This document shows, one piece after another, positions 8,533 to 16,688 of a DNA stretch of 64,000 nt; within the stretch, counting starts at the first letter, position 1, and every line of letters begins with the position of its first letter. The DNA lies in the NCBI RefSeq assembly GCF_003054555.1, contig NZ_CP026304.1, forward strand, positions 3,906,001-3,970,000, given 5' to 3'. The notes beneath the pieces were generated by a model. It was not told the DNA's origin, did not search any database, and saw only the letters and a program-made list of their open reading frames with translations. The DNA is from Streptomyces lunaelactis. Lineage in GTDB: Bacteria; Actinomycetota; Actinomycetes; Streptomycetales; Streptomycetaceae. A program made the position numbers and the translations under genes.

Positions 8533-8708
8533 GCGGAACCTCAGTCGTACGCAGGGGGGTGGGCTTGGATGTTTGCACGAATAATTCAGGCCATCGGCAA
8601 ACCGTTTCAGTATGAACACATAAGGGAGAGATCACCATCTCCGCGCGTAGACCCTTGGGCCGACCGGCCCCCGAACGGCTGGTCGGGGGGCCGCCCTACA
8701 CTGTGCGC

Positions 8709-9035
8709 ATGGCGAAGTGGACCCCCAAGCACGAGGCACCCGAGCCCCTGGAGGGGCCCGTTGTCGCCACCATCACCGGCGGCACGATCCTCTGGTTCGT
8801 CCTCTTCCTCGTCCAGATCCCCTTCTACAGCTGGTTCGACGACCGCGACCTGATGTGGTGGGTATGGACGTGCCTGGCCGGTGGCGGGCTCGGACTGATC
8901 GGCATCTGGTACGTGCGGGGACGGGACAGGGCGCTCAAGCGCGCGGCGACGGCGGCGGAGCAGGAGGCGGCGGAGACGCGAGAGGCGGCGGAGGCGCAAG
9001 AGGCCGTCGCGCCTTCGAGCGACGACAGCGAGTGA
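8709..9035 (+). CDS. DUF2530 membrane protein
   Basis: 108 aa with two membrane spans (about 19-38 and 46-66: TITGGTILWFVLFLVQIPFY and WWVWTCLAGGGLGLIGIWYV) and a charged Ala/Glu-rich C-terminal coil (AATAAEQEAAETREAAEA). Matches the actinobacterial DUF2530 family, function unknown. TACACT (8697-8702) is 6 nt before the ATG, suggesting leaderless transcription. Divergent from the purine permease, a pairing I recall from other Streptomyces. Confidence 0.85.
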   Translation: MAKWTPKHEAPEPLEGPVVATITGGTILWFVLFLVQIPFYSWFDDRDLMWWVWTCLAGGGLGLIGIWYVRGRDRALKRAATAAEQEAAETREAAEAQEAVAPSSDDSE

Positions 9036-9177
9036 CCCGGGCGGGAGCCGCTGGAGGAGCCCGGACGTAAGCCCGTACCGCGCTCGTAGTGCCCAGGTAC
9101 CATCCCCCTCCTCCCGGGGTCTGATCTTCGGTGCACTCGCCGGGTGAACCGGCCGGTCCGGCCGTACCGTCGAAACC

Positions 9178-11637
9178 ATGACTCAGCGGGCGAGGATCGA
9201 CACGGACGGCCCCGAGCCGGACGGCCCCGGCATCGACGCGGGCGCCGAGCTCGACCCCGTACATCCGATGAAGCCACCACGGTCCGCTGTCGCCGTCCGG
9301 ACGGGCGGTCTGACGACGGCCGAGGTCGCCGAACGGGTCGCCCGCGGCGAGGTCAACGACGTTCCCGTACGCAGCTCCCGCGCCACGACCGAGATCATCC
9401 GCGCGAACGTCTTCACCCGCTTCAACGCGATCATCGGCGTGCTGTGGGCGATCATGCTCCTCGTCGCGCCGATCCAGGACAGCCTGTTCGGCTTTGTGAT
9501 CATCGCCAACACCGGCATCGGCATCATCCAGGAGCTGCGCGCCAAGAGGACCCTCGACGGCCTCGCGGTCATCGGCGAGGCCAGACCGACGGTACGGCGG
9601 GACGGCGTGGCCGCGGAGATCTCCACCTCCGAGATCGTGCTGGGCGATCTCGTCGAACTCGGCCCGGGCGACAAGGTCGTCGTGGACGGCGAGGTCGCGG
9701 AGGCCGACAGCCTGGAGATCGACGAGTCACTGCTCACGGGCGAGGCCGACCCGGTCGTCAAGCACCCCGGGGACCCGGTGATGTCCGGGTCGTTCGTGGT
9801 CGCCGGCGGCGGGGCGTTCACGGCGACGAAGGTGGGGCGCGAGGCATACGCGGCGCAGCTCGCCGAAGAGGCCTCCCGCTTCACGCTCGTCCACTCCGAA
9901 CTGCGCAGCGGTATCAGCACGATCCTCAAGTACGTGACCTGGATGATGATCCCGACCGCGACCGGGCTCATCATCAGCCAGCTCGTCGTCAAGGACAACA
10001 ACTTCAACGACTCCGTCGCCAGGACCGTCGGCGGCATCGTCCCGATGATCCCCGAGGGGCTTGTGCTGCTGACGTCGGTCGCCTTCGCGATCGGCGTCAT
10101 CCGGCTCGGCCGCAAGCAGTGCCTGGTGCAGGAGTTGCCCGCGATCGAGGGCCTCGCGCGCGTGGACGTGGTCTGCCTGGACAAGACGGGCACGCTGACC
10201 GAGGGCGGGATGGACGTCACGGAGCTGCGGGCGCTGGACGGCGCGGACGAGACGTACGTACGGAAGGTGCTCGGCGCGCTCGGGGAGTCCGACCGGCGGC
10301 CGAACGCGTCGCTGCAGGCGATCATCGACGCGTATCCGGACAGCGAGGAGTGGCGCTGCACGGAGTCGCTGCCGTTCTCGTCGGCACGCAAGTACAGCGG
10401 GGCGGCCTTCAGCGAGGGCGACGGCAACCGCTCCGCGTGGCTGCTGGGCGCGCCCGATGTGCTGCTCCGGGCGGGGGACGCGACGCTGGGCGAGATCGAG
10501 CAGCTCAATGAACAGGGGCTGCGGGTGCTGCTGCTGGCGCGGGCGGCGGGGGACCTGGACGCGACGGACGTGGCCGCGGGAGCGCGGCCGACGGCACTGG
10601 TCGTACTGGAGCAGCGGCTGCGGCCCGACGCCTCGGACACGCTCGCGTACTTCGCCGACCAGAACGTCGCCGCGAAGGTCATCTCCGGCGACAACGCGGT
10701 CTCGGTGAGCGCGGTGGCGGGCAAGCTCGGCCTGCCGGGCGCACAGAACACGGTGGACGCGCGCCAACTCCCCACGGAGCAGGAGGAGATGGCGCAGGCG
10801 CTGGACTCCAACTCGGTCTTCGGCCGGGTGACGCCGCAGCAGAAGCGGGACATGGTGGGGGCGCTGCAGTCCCGGGGTCATACGGTCGCGATGACCGGGG
10901 ACGGTGTGAACGATGTCCTGGCCCTGAAGGACGCGGACATCGGCGTCTCGATGGGTTCGGGCTCGGAGGCGACGCGGGCGGTGGCGCAGATCGTGCTGCT
11001 GAACAACAGCTTCGCGACGCTGCCGTCGGTGGTGGCGGAGGGCCGGCGGGTCATCGGCAACATCACGCGGGTGGCGACGCTGTTCCTGACGAAGACGGTG
11101 TACTCGGTGCTGCTGGCGGTGCTGGTGGTGTGCAGTCAGGTGGAGTACCCGTTCCTGCCGCGCCACTTGACGCTGCTGTCGACGCTGACCATCGGCGTCC
11201 CGGCGTTCTTCCTGGCGCTGGCGCCGAACAAGGAGCGGGCGAGGCCGCACTTCGTCCGGCGGGTGATGCGGTACGCGATCCCGGCGGGCGTGATCGCGGC
11301 GGCGGCGACGTTCGCCACGTACCTGCTGGCGCGCTCGCACTACAGCGGCCCGGGCGCGCTGGACGCGGAAACGAGCGCGGCGACGCTGACGCTGTTCCTG
11401 GTCTCGATGTGGGTCCTGGCGATCATCGCCCGCCCGTACACGTGGTGGCGGGTCTGCCTGGTGGCGACGATGGGCGGGGCGTTCCTGATCGTGCTGATCG
11501 TGCCGTGGCTCCAGGACTTCTTCGCCCTGAAGCTGGTGGGCACGACGATGCCCTGGGCAGCGGTGGCCATCGCGGCGGCGGGGGCGGCACTGCTGGAGGT
11601 GGCATGGCGGTGGGTGGACCGGAGGTTCGCGGCGTAG
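9178..11637 (+). CDS. P-type cation-transporting ATPase, CtpE-like
   Basis: 819 aa. All P-type ATPase motifs are present: LLTGEADPV (actuator TGE), CLDKTGTLTEG with the phosphorylated Asp at about residue 335, a KYSGAAF nucleotide-domain Lys motif and TGDGVNDVLALKDADIGVSMG (hinge). Fourth-span sequence is VPMIPEGLVLL, as in the HAD-IC/CtpE group; mycobacterial CtpE is reported as a calcium-uptake pump (family knowledge). No N-terminal metal-binding Cys motif, which argues against a Cu/Zn pump. TACCGT 7 nt before the ATG suggests leaderless start. Ion specificity is inference. Confidence 0.9.
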   Translation: MTQRARIDTDGPEPDGPGIDAGAELDPVHPMKPPRSAVAVRTGGLTTAEVAERVARGEVNDVPVRSSRATTEIIRANVFTRFNAIIGVLWAIMLLVAPIQDSLFGFVIIANTGIGIIQELRAKRTLDGLAVIGEARPTVRRDGVAAEISTSEIVLGDLVELGPGDKVVVDGEVAEADSLEIDESLLTGEADPVVKHPGDPVMSGSFVVAGGGAFTATKVGREAYAAQLAEEASRFTLVHSELRSGISTILKYVTWMMIPTATGLIISQLVVKDNNFNDSVARTVGGIVPMIPEGLVLLTSVAFAIGVIRLGRKQCLVQELPAIEGLARVDVVCLDKTGTLTEGGMDVTELRALDGADETYVRKVLGALGESDRRPNASLQAIIDAYPDSEEWRCTESLPFSSARKYSGAAFSEGDGNRSAWLLGAPDVLLRAGDATLGEIEQLNEQGLRVLLLARAAGDLDATDVAAGARPTALVVLEQRLRPDASDTLAYFADQNVAAKVISGDNAVSVSAVAGKLGLPGAQNTVDARQLPTEQEEMAQALDSNSVFGRVTPQQKRDMVGALQSRGHTVAMTGDGVNDVLALKDADIGVSMGSGSEATRAVAQIVLLNNSFATLPSVVAEGRRVIGNITRVATLFLTKTVYSVLLAVLVVCSQVEYPFLPRHLTLLSTLTIGVPAFFLALAPNKERARPHFVRRVMRYAIPAGVIAAAATFATYLLARSHYSGPGALDAETSAATLTLFLVSMWVLAIIARPYTWWRVCLVATMGGAFLIVLIVPWLQDFFALKLVGTTMPWAAVAIAAAGAALLEVAWRWVDRRFAA

Positions 11638-11745
11638 CCGGCCGCCTCGGGCTCGGGCTGCGGGGACGTCACCGACGTCTTTGCGCACGTGAGACCGTGC
11701 TGCTCGCTGTCTTCGGATTCAGGTGTCGTCAGCCGGTCTCACGGT

Positions 11746-12675
11746 TCACGTCGGCGCCCCGGCCTGGGGACGCCGCCCGCCACTCCGAATCGTTGCGGCA
11801 TCGCGCTGCAGCTGGGTGAGGACAGTACGGACAGCTCTTCGTGCGGTGCGCTCCGGGCGATGGAGCGCGTCGATATGACGTCGAGCGTGGACGCCGCTGA
11901 GCGGCCTGAGGACCACCGCGGGGTGGGGGCGCGCGGTCCAGCGTGGCATCAGTGCGAGTCCCCCGCCGGCGGCGACCACCTCGGCGACCACCGTGAATTC
12001 GTTGATGCGGTGACGGATGTCGAGCCTGCGGTTCGCGGCAGCGGCGATGGCCTCGATGGTGGCCATCAGCGGGAAGCCGTCATGGACGGTGATCCAGGGC
12101 TGGTCGGCGACGTCGTGAGGGGTGAGGCGCCGCTTGCCGGCCAGTGGGTGATCTTCCGGCATGGCGACGTCGAGCGGTTCGTGCAGCAACGCGGTGACGG
12201 CCACGGTGTGGGGCCATGGCGGAGCGTGGTCGAGGCGGTGAGCCAGGACCAGGTCGTAGTCCCGGGTCAGCCGCGGGAAGTCTTCCTGTGCGACGTCCTC
12301 GTCGGCGAGAGTGAGCTTCGGGCGCCCCGGCCCGGCGAGGCCGCGTAGCAGGAGCGGCAGGAACGCCGCGGCCGCACTGTGGAATGCCGCCACCGACACA
12401 CTGCCCTCCGGTTCGTCGACGAACGCGTCAACGGTGCGTCGCGCTCGGGCCAGGGCGGCCTCCACCTCGATCGCCGCGCCGGCCAGGGCCTGCCCTGCAG
12501 GAGTGAGTACCAGGCGCCGTCCATCGCGTTCGGTCAACGGGACGGGCATGGAACGCTGCAACAGCCGCAGCTGCTGCGAGATCGCCGAAGGCGTCACCAA
12601 AAGCGCCTGGGCGACCGCGGTGACACTTCCCAGCTCGCCGAGTTCACGCAGGACCCGCAACTGTCGCTCATCCAT
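11746..12675 (-). CDS. LysR-family transcriptional regulator
   Basis: 309 aa. N-terminal winged HTH (ELGSVTAVAQALLVTPSAISQQLRLLQ) and a periplasmic-binding-protein-like effector domain from about residue 90 (SVSVAAFHSAAAAFLPLLL ... GGGLALMPRW). Divergent from an EamA-type exporter with 81 bp between start codons; LysR proteins usually activate such a neighbour. The interval holds CTTCAGTGT twice (near 12678 and 12725), a possible binding repeat. Effector unknown. Confidence 0.92.
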   Translation of the reverse strand: MDERQLRVLRELGELGSVTAVAQALLVTPSAISQQLRLLQRSMPVPLTERDGRRLVLTPAGQALAGAAIEVEAALARARRTVDAFVDEPEGSVSVAAFHSAAAAFLPLLLRGLAGPGRPKLTLADEDVAQEDFPRLTRDYDLVLAHRLDHAPPWPHTVAVTALLHEPLDVAMPEDHPLAGKRRLTPHDVADQPWITVHDGFPLMATIEAIAAAANRRLDIRHRINEFTVVAEVVAAGGGLALMPRWTARPHPAVVLRPLSGVHARRHIDALHRPERTARRAVRTVLTQLQRDAATIRSGGRRPQAGAPT

Positions 12676-12756
12676 GTCTTCAGTGTAGGGATTCTAAAGA
12701 TTCACTTGAGAAACTCGTTCTTGGCTTCAGTGTCTGCGGGGCGCAGCGTAGGGGCC

Positions 12757-13686
12757 ATGCCCGATTCCCGCCGTACGGACCTGGTACTGCTGCTCGTCGC
12801 CATCGTCTGGGGTTCCAGCTATCTGTCTGCGAAGACAGCCACCGTGGCCTTGCCGGTCCTGGCGATTCTGTTCGCGCGGTACCTGATCTCCGCCCTCGCC
12901 TGTGTCGCCTTCGTCGCCGCCCGTCGGGAGCCCCGCCGCTACACCCGTGACGAGATCAGGTTCGGGTCGCTGCTGGGGGTCACGCAGGCGGCCGTCCTGG
13001 TGTTGGAGACATACGGTGTTGCGCACACCAGTGCGGCCAACGCCGGCCTGATCATCAGCCTGACCATTGTGCTCACCCCGCTGCTGGACCGTACGGGCCG
13101 CCGAGGCGGGCTGCCGCCACGGTTCTTCGCCGCCGCGGGTGTGTGCGTACTGGCTGTCGGACTGCTCATGTCCGGCAGCGGCCTCCACACTCCGGGAGCC
13201 GGCGAGCTGTTGATGCTCGCCGCAGCTGCGGTGCGGGCGGTGCACGTCGTGCTCGTCGGGCGGCTCACCGCAGGCCGGGACCTACGTCCGCTCCACCTGA
13301 CAACCGTGCAGACCGTCGTCGGTTCGGCGCTGTTCCTGGTGCCGGCCGTCGCCCATCTCCCGGTCCTCATACACACCGATGCCATGACGTGGGCCCAGCT
13401 CGTCTACCTCGCCCTGTTCTGCAGCGTGTTCGCCTTCCTCGCCCAGACCTGGGCAGTACAACGCACCTCTGCCAGTCGGGCCAGCCTTCTCCTCGGCACC
13501 GAACCCGTCTGGGCCGTCGTGATCGGCATCGGCCTCGGCGGCGAACGGCTCACCGTCCTCGCCGCCCTTGGCGCAGTGCTGATGGTCGCCGGGACCTACT
13601 GGGGCCAGGCCATCGAACGCGCCCACCGCGCCGCCACCACGAAAGCAAAGACCGTATGCCGAACCACGACACCTACCAGCGCCTGA
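12757..13686 (+). CDS. EamA-family (DMT) transporter
   Basis: 309 aa with ten predicted spans in two EamA repeats. The first repeat begins LVLLLVAIVWGSSYLSAKTA; the second repeat ends with the conserved LLGTEPVWAVVIGIGLGGERLT, the typical end of half two. Such proteins export metabolites such as amino acids or import small solutes. Start at ATG 12757; no strong Shine-Dalgarno site. Controlled most likely by the divergent LysR gene. Confidence 0.9.
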   Translation: MPDSRRTDLVLLLVAIVWGSSYLSAKTATVALPVLAILFARYLISALACVAFVAARREPRRYTRDEIRFGSLLGVTQAAVLVLETYGVAHTSAANAGLIISLTIVLTPLLDRTGRRGGLPPRFFAAAGVCVLAVGLLMSGSGLHTPGAGELLMLAAAAVRAVHVVLVGRLTAGRDLRPLHLTTVQTVVGSALFLVPAVAHLPVLIHTDAMTWAQLVYLALFCSVFAFLAQTWAVQRTSASRASLLLGTEPVWAVVIGIGLGGERLTVLAALGAVLMVAGTYWGQAIERAHRAATTKAKTVCRTTTPTSA

Positions 13687-13708
13687 TCCCCCTGGTCGAG
13701 AGGGTGCA

Positions 13709-13876
13709 TCATTCACCCGTTCTGGTGAACACTCTCGTTACTAACATCTGTGTTAGTAACTCTGTCGTTAGTGGGCAGGCGCAGTGAGCTCGCAACGCTG
13801 GATCCACGTACGCGAGGCTCATCGTGGCGAGCGAGGTCAGGGTCAGCAGGGCTCGCCCTGTACTGATCTTGGGCAT
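13709..13876 (-). pseudogene. Truncated membrane-protein gene (N-terminal fragment)
   Basis: ATG at 13876 has a good GGAGGAG site 5 nt upstream and starts MPKISTGRALLTLTSLATMS, which looks like the first membrane span of small DUF6640-type membrane proteins (memory-based resemblance). After about 24 residues the sequence loses this character, crosses a palindrome at 13737-13760 and stops at 13709 after 55 codons. It follows the luciferase-domain gene on the same strand (63 nt), so it was probably the second gene of that operon and was cut by a rearrangement. Confidence 0.4.
13737..13760. promoter_or_regulatory. Perfect palindrome, TetR-operator-like
   Basis: GTTACTAACA-tctg-TGTTAGTAAC: ten-nucleotide arms, AT-rich against a GC-rich background, with a further GTTAGT half site at 13767-13772. 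This resembles a TetR-family operator rather than a terminator (no GC-rich stem). It lies inside the truncated gene between the 3' ends of the exporter and the luciferase-domain gene, with no intact regulator beside it. Confidence 0.55.
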
Positions 13877-13939
13877 GGGACTCCTCCGCAGGGATGCGGC
13901 AGGCCGGCCGGCAGGCTGCCTACCGGGCAGGTGCCACGG

Positions 13940-14428
13940 TCAGGCCGCAGCGGTCGTGACGGTCGGAGCGCGGCCGGTCGCGTAGTGGTAGGAGGCGGCG
14001 ATGACCTTCTTGGCCACCTCAAGTTCGGCCTGGTCGCGGGGGGCGTAGAACATGACGACGTTGACGCCGCGGTCGTAGTACGGGTGCTTCTCGCCCCAGC
14101 CGGAGGCCAGGAACGCGGCGTGGTCGGCCGGGTCCAGCGCCAGGTGGAGGCTGCCGTCGGCGTGCAGGTGCGCGAACTCCGCGTTCCCCCGGGGCAGGAA
14201 CAGGCGAGCGCCTTCGGCCGGGGCGACGTCGCTCAGGAACACCGCCCAGGTGCTGGGGACGGATATCTCGCTGCGGCCCGGGACGATGCCGGGCAGCGCG
14301 GTGGCCATCCACTGCCGGAGCTCTTCCTTGAGCTGCGGCGGGCTGGTCTGGGTGAACTGCAGGTGCGGGACCTCGGGCCCGGTCCGGGGCCGGTCGCCCT
14401 CACGCGCGGGGAGTGTCGGGAACGTCAT
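13940..14428 (-). CDS. Luciferase-domain (PF17648-like) protein
   Basis: 162 aa. The C-terminal half, FAHLHADGSLHLALDPADHAAFLASGWGEKHPYY and VMFYAPRDQAELEVAKKVI, matches the small 'luciferase' domain also described as DUF5519, found in actinomycete proteins of unknown biochemical role. Start at ATG 14428, preceded by GGAGG at 7 nt, rather than a frame starting 33 nt upstream. Divergent from an HxlR regulator with palindromic half sites between them, so it is probably the HxlR target. Confidence 0.75.
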   Translation of the reverse strand: MTFPTLPAREGDRPRTGPEVPHLQFTQTSPPQLKEELRQWMATALPGIVPGRSEISVPSTWAVFLSDVAPAEGARLFLPRGNAEFAHLHADGSLHLALDPADHAAFLASGWGEKHPYYDRGVNVVMFYAPRDQAELEVAKKVIAASYHYATGRAPTVTTAAA

Positions 14429-14539
14429 CGTGGGCCTCCTTCGTGTGTCGGGGCCGCTCACCTTCGAGCCAGGGGAACGGTCCGGTCCACCAGCGGTCCG
14501 GCGGATGCCGGTGCGCTGTTCTCAACACACCACCAGGCT

Positions 14540-14574
14540 ACTTTCCTGGGTATAGTGGTTTCCTTGAGGAAAGT
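14540..14574. promoter_or_regulatory. Palindromic half sites in the HxlR divergent promoter
   Basis: Three copies of the half site TTTCCT/AGGAAA: 14542-14547, 14559-14564 and (inverted) 14567-14572. The last two form TTTCCT-TG-AGGAAA; the outer pair forms the 8-nt inverted repeat ACTTTCCT ... AGGAAAGT (14540-14547 / 14567-14574). A TATAGT hexamer (14551-14556) lies between them. Good candidate for HxlR binding. Confidence 0.55.
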
Positions 14575-14622
14575 GCCCTGGCGCCTGTGCCGTGGAGGCC
14601 GGGGAGCAGGCCGGGGGAGTAA

Positions 14623-15018
14623 ATGGAGGATGCCGTGACCGAGCCGGCAGAGCAGGCATGCCCGATCAACCCGGTGATCGACCTGGTGTTCAGCCGCTGG
14701 ACCACTCCGATCCTGTGGGTGCTCGAACACCACGGGCGGCTGCGCTTCAACGAGCTGCAACGACTGGTGCCGACCATCACCCCCAAGGTCCTCACCCAGC
14801 GCCTGCGCCGGCTGGAACGGGACGGCCTGGTCATCCGCACCTACCACGCCGAGATCCCCCCGCGGGTCGAATACGAGACCAGTGACCTGGGCCGCACCCT
14901 GACATCGGTCTTCCGTTCCCTCACAGGCTGGTCCGACGCACACCTGTCGCAGGTCATCGCCGCCCGTCGCGCCTACGACGCCACGAGGGAGGAGGAAGCA
15001 GCCTGGGCCGAAGGCTGA
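14623..15018 (+). CDS. HxlR-family transcriptional regulator
   Basis: 131 aa (or 127 if the GTG at 14635 is used; GGAGG sits 5 nt before that GTG and GGGGAG 3 nt before the ATG). HxlR signature: CPINPVIDLVFSRWTTPILWVL, then LRFNELQRLVPTITPKVLTQRLRRLERDGLVIR and a wing YHAEIPPRVEYETSDLGR. The single Cys near the N-terminus occupies the position used for redox or quinone sensing in some relatives (QorR/HypR type). Likely represses the divergent luciferase-domain gene and itself. Confidence 0.9.
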   Translation: MEDAVTEPAEQACPINPVIDLVFSRWTTPILWVLEHHGRLRFNELQRLVPTITPKVLTQRLRRLERDGLVIRTYHAEIPPRVEYETSDLGRTLTSVFRSLTGWSDAHLSQVIAARRAYDATREEEAAWAEG

Positions 15019-15025
15019 AGCCGCC

Positions 15026-15053
15026 GGCGCACTCGGCGCGAGCCGTGTCCATC
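15026..15053 (+). repeat. 28-nt exact copy of part of the XRE gene at 16967-16994
   Basis: The 28 nt starting ggcgcactcggcgcgagccg occur identically, in the same orientation, here (just after the HxlR stop) and inside the XRE coding sequence 1.94 kb downstream. Similarity ends abruptly on both sides. Read as a scar of recombination or of a lost related gene. Confidence 0.7.
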
Positions 15054-15065
15054 CGCAATGGCTTG

Positions 15066-15130
15066 CCGTATCGGAAACTCGTCTCTTTCCGTATCGGAAA
15101 CTAGCGGCTACTCTTTCCGATATGGAAACT
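15066..15130. promoter_or_regulatory. Three palindromic operator repeats over a leaderless start
   Basis: CCGTATCGGAAACT occurs at 15066-15079 and 15089-15102, and the variant CCGATATGGAAACT at 15117-15130. With the flanking TTTCC they form TTTCCG-TAT-CGGAAA (15086-15100) and TTTCC-GATAT-GGAAA (15114-15128). The -10 hexamer TACTCT (15109-15114) lies between, and the start codon (15122) is inside the third copy. Most likely the binding sites of the winged-helix protein encoded as the second gene of this operon. Confidence 0.7.
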
Positions 15131-15613
15131 AACGGGGTACGACTGACGCCAGAGCAGGCCCGCTCCGCCCTGGCCGACACCGAGCACGTCCGGGCCTCCG
15201 CCGCAGCACTGTCGGCCACGCCGTGGCCGAACTGGTTCTTCATCACGCTCACGCTCTACGCTGCCGCGCTCCCGATCGCCTACGGAGGTGTCATGGCCGA
15301 CTCGGACTGGCTGCTGCCGCGCCTGGCATGGACGGGCATCATGCTGGCGATCACCGCGGCGTACGGGACGCTCTTCGCCGTCGCGGCCAAGGCCTGGCGC
15401 AACAAGACCGGGGTGGCGCTGCGGTTCGACGTGCTGCCGAAGCGGGCAACCGTGCCGCTCATGGCCGGCCTGCCCGTGCTGCTGGTGGGGGCAGCGGTCG
15501 CGTTCCGCGTCACGGGATGGCCGGTGTGGCTGATCGTGGCCTCTCTGATCAGTGCCGCTGTGTCCGTCGGCTTCCACCTCGCCTTCGTCCGCCTGCACCG
15601 GAAGACCGCGTGA
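15122..15613 (+). CDS. Four-span membrane protein of unknown function
   Basis: 163 aa. Hydrophobic segments at about 37-55 (WFFITLTLYAAALPIAYGG), 68-90 (LAWTGIMLAITAAYGTLFAVA), 112-128 (PLMAGLPVLLVGAAVAF) and 132-152. N-terminus is cytoplasmic and charged; C-terminus ends RLHRKTA. Family not recognised beyond similarity in layout to membrane partners of small winged-helix regulators. Leaderless start: TACTCT 7 nt before the ATG, no Shine-Dalgarno. Overlaps the regulator gene by 4 nt. Confidence 0.75.
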   Translation: METNGVRLTPEQARSALADTEHVRASAAALSATPWPNWFFITLTLYAAALPIAYGGVMADSDWLLPRLAWTGIMLAITAAYGTLFAVAAKAWRNKTGVALRFDVLPKRATVPLMAGLPVLLVGAAVAFRVTGWPVWLIVASLISAAVSVGFHLAFVRLHRKTA

Positions 15614-15930
15614 GCGCCGACACCCACGACCTGCCGGAGGGTTTCGACGCCACCATCCACGCCCCGAACCGGCTGCGTATCTGCGCCCTGCTGGACACCG
15701 CGGGCGAAGCGGAGTTCGGCCTGGTCCAAAAGCAACTCGACGTCTCCGCCTCCGTGCTGAGCAAGCACGTCACCGTGCTGATGGACGCCGGCTATGTCGA
15801 GCAGCGCAAGGCCGTCCGCGACACCCGGCAGCGCGTGTGGCTCCGCCTGACCCGGCGAGGCCGGGATGCCTACCAGGGGCACCTTGCGGCGCTGCGGGCG
15901 ATCGTGGGGCCGCCGGATCCGGCTCTCTGA
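15610..15930 (+). CDS. Winged-helix (MarR/ArsR-like, 'transcriptional regulator DUF') protein
   Basis: 106 aa. HTH region: NRLRICALLDTAGEAEFGLVQKQLDVSASVLSKHVTVLMDAGYVEQRKA, wing: TRQRVWLRLTRRGRDAY, a compact single-domain regulator of the HTH_34/PadR-like kind found in tandem with small membrane proteins. The GTG start overlaps the upstream stop (GTGA), giving translational coupling. Probably the repressor acting at the three palindromes ahead of the operon. Confidence 0.88.
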   Translation: MSADTHDLPEGFDATIHAPNRLRICALLDTAGEAEFGLVQKQLDVSASVLSKHVTVLMDAGYVEQRKAVRDTRQRVWLRLTRRGRDAYQGHLAALRAIVGPPDPAL

Positions 15931-15988
15931 TCATGCGCCCGCGACGTGCACCGGGCGCGCACGACCAACCCGATCACGGTCGGGCACC

Positions 15989-16528
15989 CTACTCCGCGGA
16001 CCGGCCCGGCCAACGGTCGGCAGAGGCTCCGAGCGGCAGCCCCACCGCCACCTCCGCCCATACGGTTTTGCCGATGGGGACGCGGGGCGTCGCACCCCAG
16101 CGAGCGGCCAGCACGTCCACAAGGAGCAGACCGCGGCCCAATTCGTCGTCGGGGGAAGGCGCCGAGGGCCCGGTTGGAGGCTGGTCGGGAGAAGCGTCCG
16201 CGACCTCGATACGGATCAGGCGCGCCGACGCCTCGAAGGTCAGACGGAGGTGGAAGTCACGCCCCCGGACCCGGCCGTGGCGCACGGCGTTGGCGGCGAG
16301 CTCCGCCACCAGCAGGGCGACGGTGCAGGAGACGTCCGATGCGGGCGGATACCCCCATTCGGCCAGGCGCCGCACGGCGAGCCGCCGAGCGAACCGCGCC
16401 CCTCGGGGCGAGGCGGTGAACTGCGCGGCGAACTTGGGCCCTTCGGCCACGGAGTCGTGCGCTTCCTCTCCCAGCACCCTTACGGCCGATTCCGTCTCGC
16501 GCTCCGGGCCGTCGCCCGACATGGCCAT
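15989..16528 (-). CDS. Anti-sigma-factor-like ATP-binding protein (HATPase_c_2)
   Basis: About 179 aa. GHKL ATPase N-box VALLVAELAANAVRHG, G1-like ADASPDQPP and G2-like GRGLLLVDVLAARWG, the layout of RsbW/SpoIIAB-like proteins, which bind ATP and may phosphorylate or sequester sigma-factor partners. No histidine-kinase dimer domain. Start uncertain: ATGs at 16528 and 16522, no clear Shine-Dalgarno. Divergent from the XRE/DUF397 pair; this triad matches the AbaA/WhiJ-type loci of Streptomyces. Confidence 0.82.
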   Translation of the reverse strand: MAMSGDGPERETESAVRVLGEEAHDSVAEGPKFAAQFTASPRGARFARRLAVRRLAEWGYPPASDVSCTVALLVAELAANAVRHGRVRGRDFHLRLTFEASARLIRIEVADASPDQPPTGPSAPSPDDELGRGLLLVDVLAARWGATPRVPIGKTVWAEVAVGLPLGASADRWPGRSAE

Positions 16529-16688
16529 GGTCTTCAGCACGTGCCGTCCATCCCAGTCCGTCGATCCTTCGCACAACCCGCAGCGTGTACGGATCGTGAC
16601 GTTCCGTACTCAAGGATCGTCCGGCGCGCCTACGCTCGGAAGGTGACGAAGCCTTACATCGCAAGCGGTAAGGAACAGAAGTGAGCCC

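Noticed and set aside
11689..11742. GTGAGACCG ... CGGTCTCAC inverted repeat between convergent ATPase and LysR genes
   Set aside because: 9-nt arms separated by 36 nt make a weak hairpin; not convincing as a terminator or operator.
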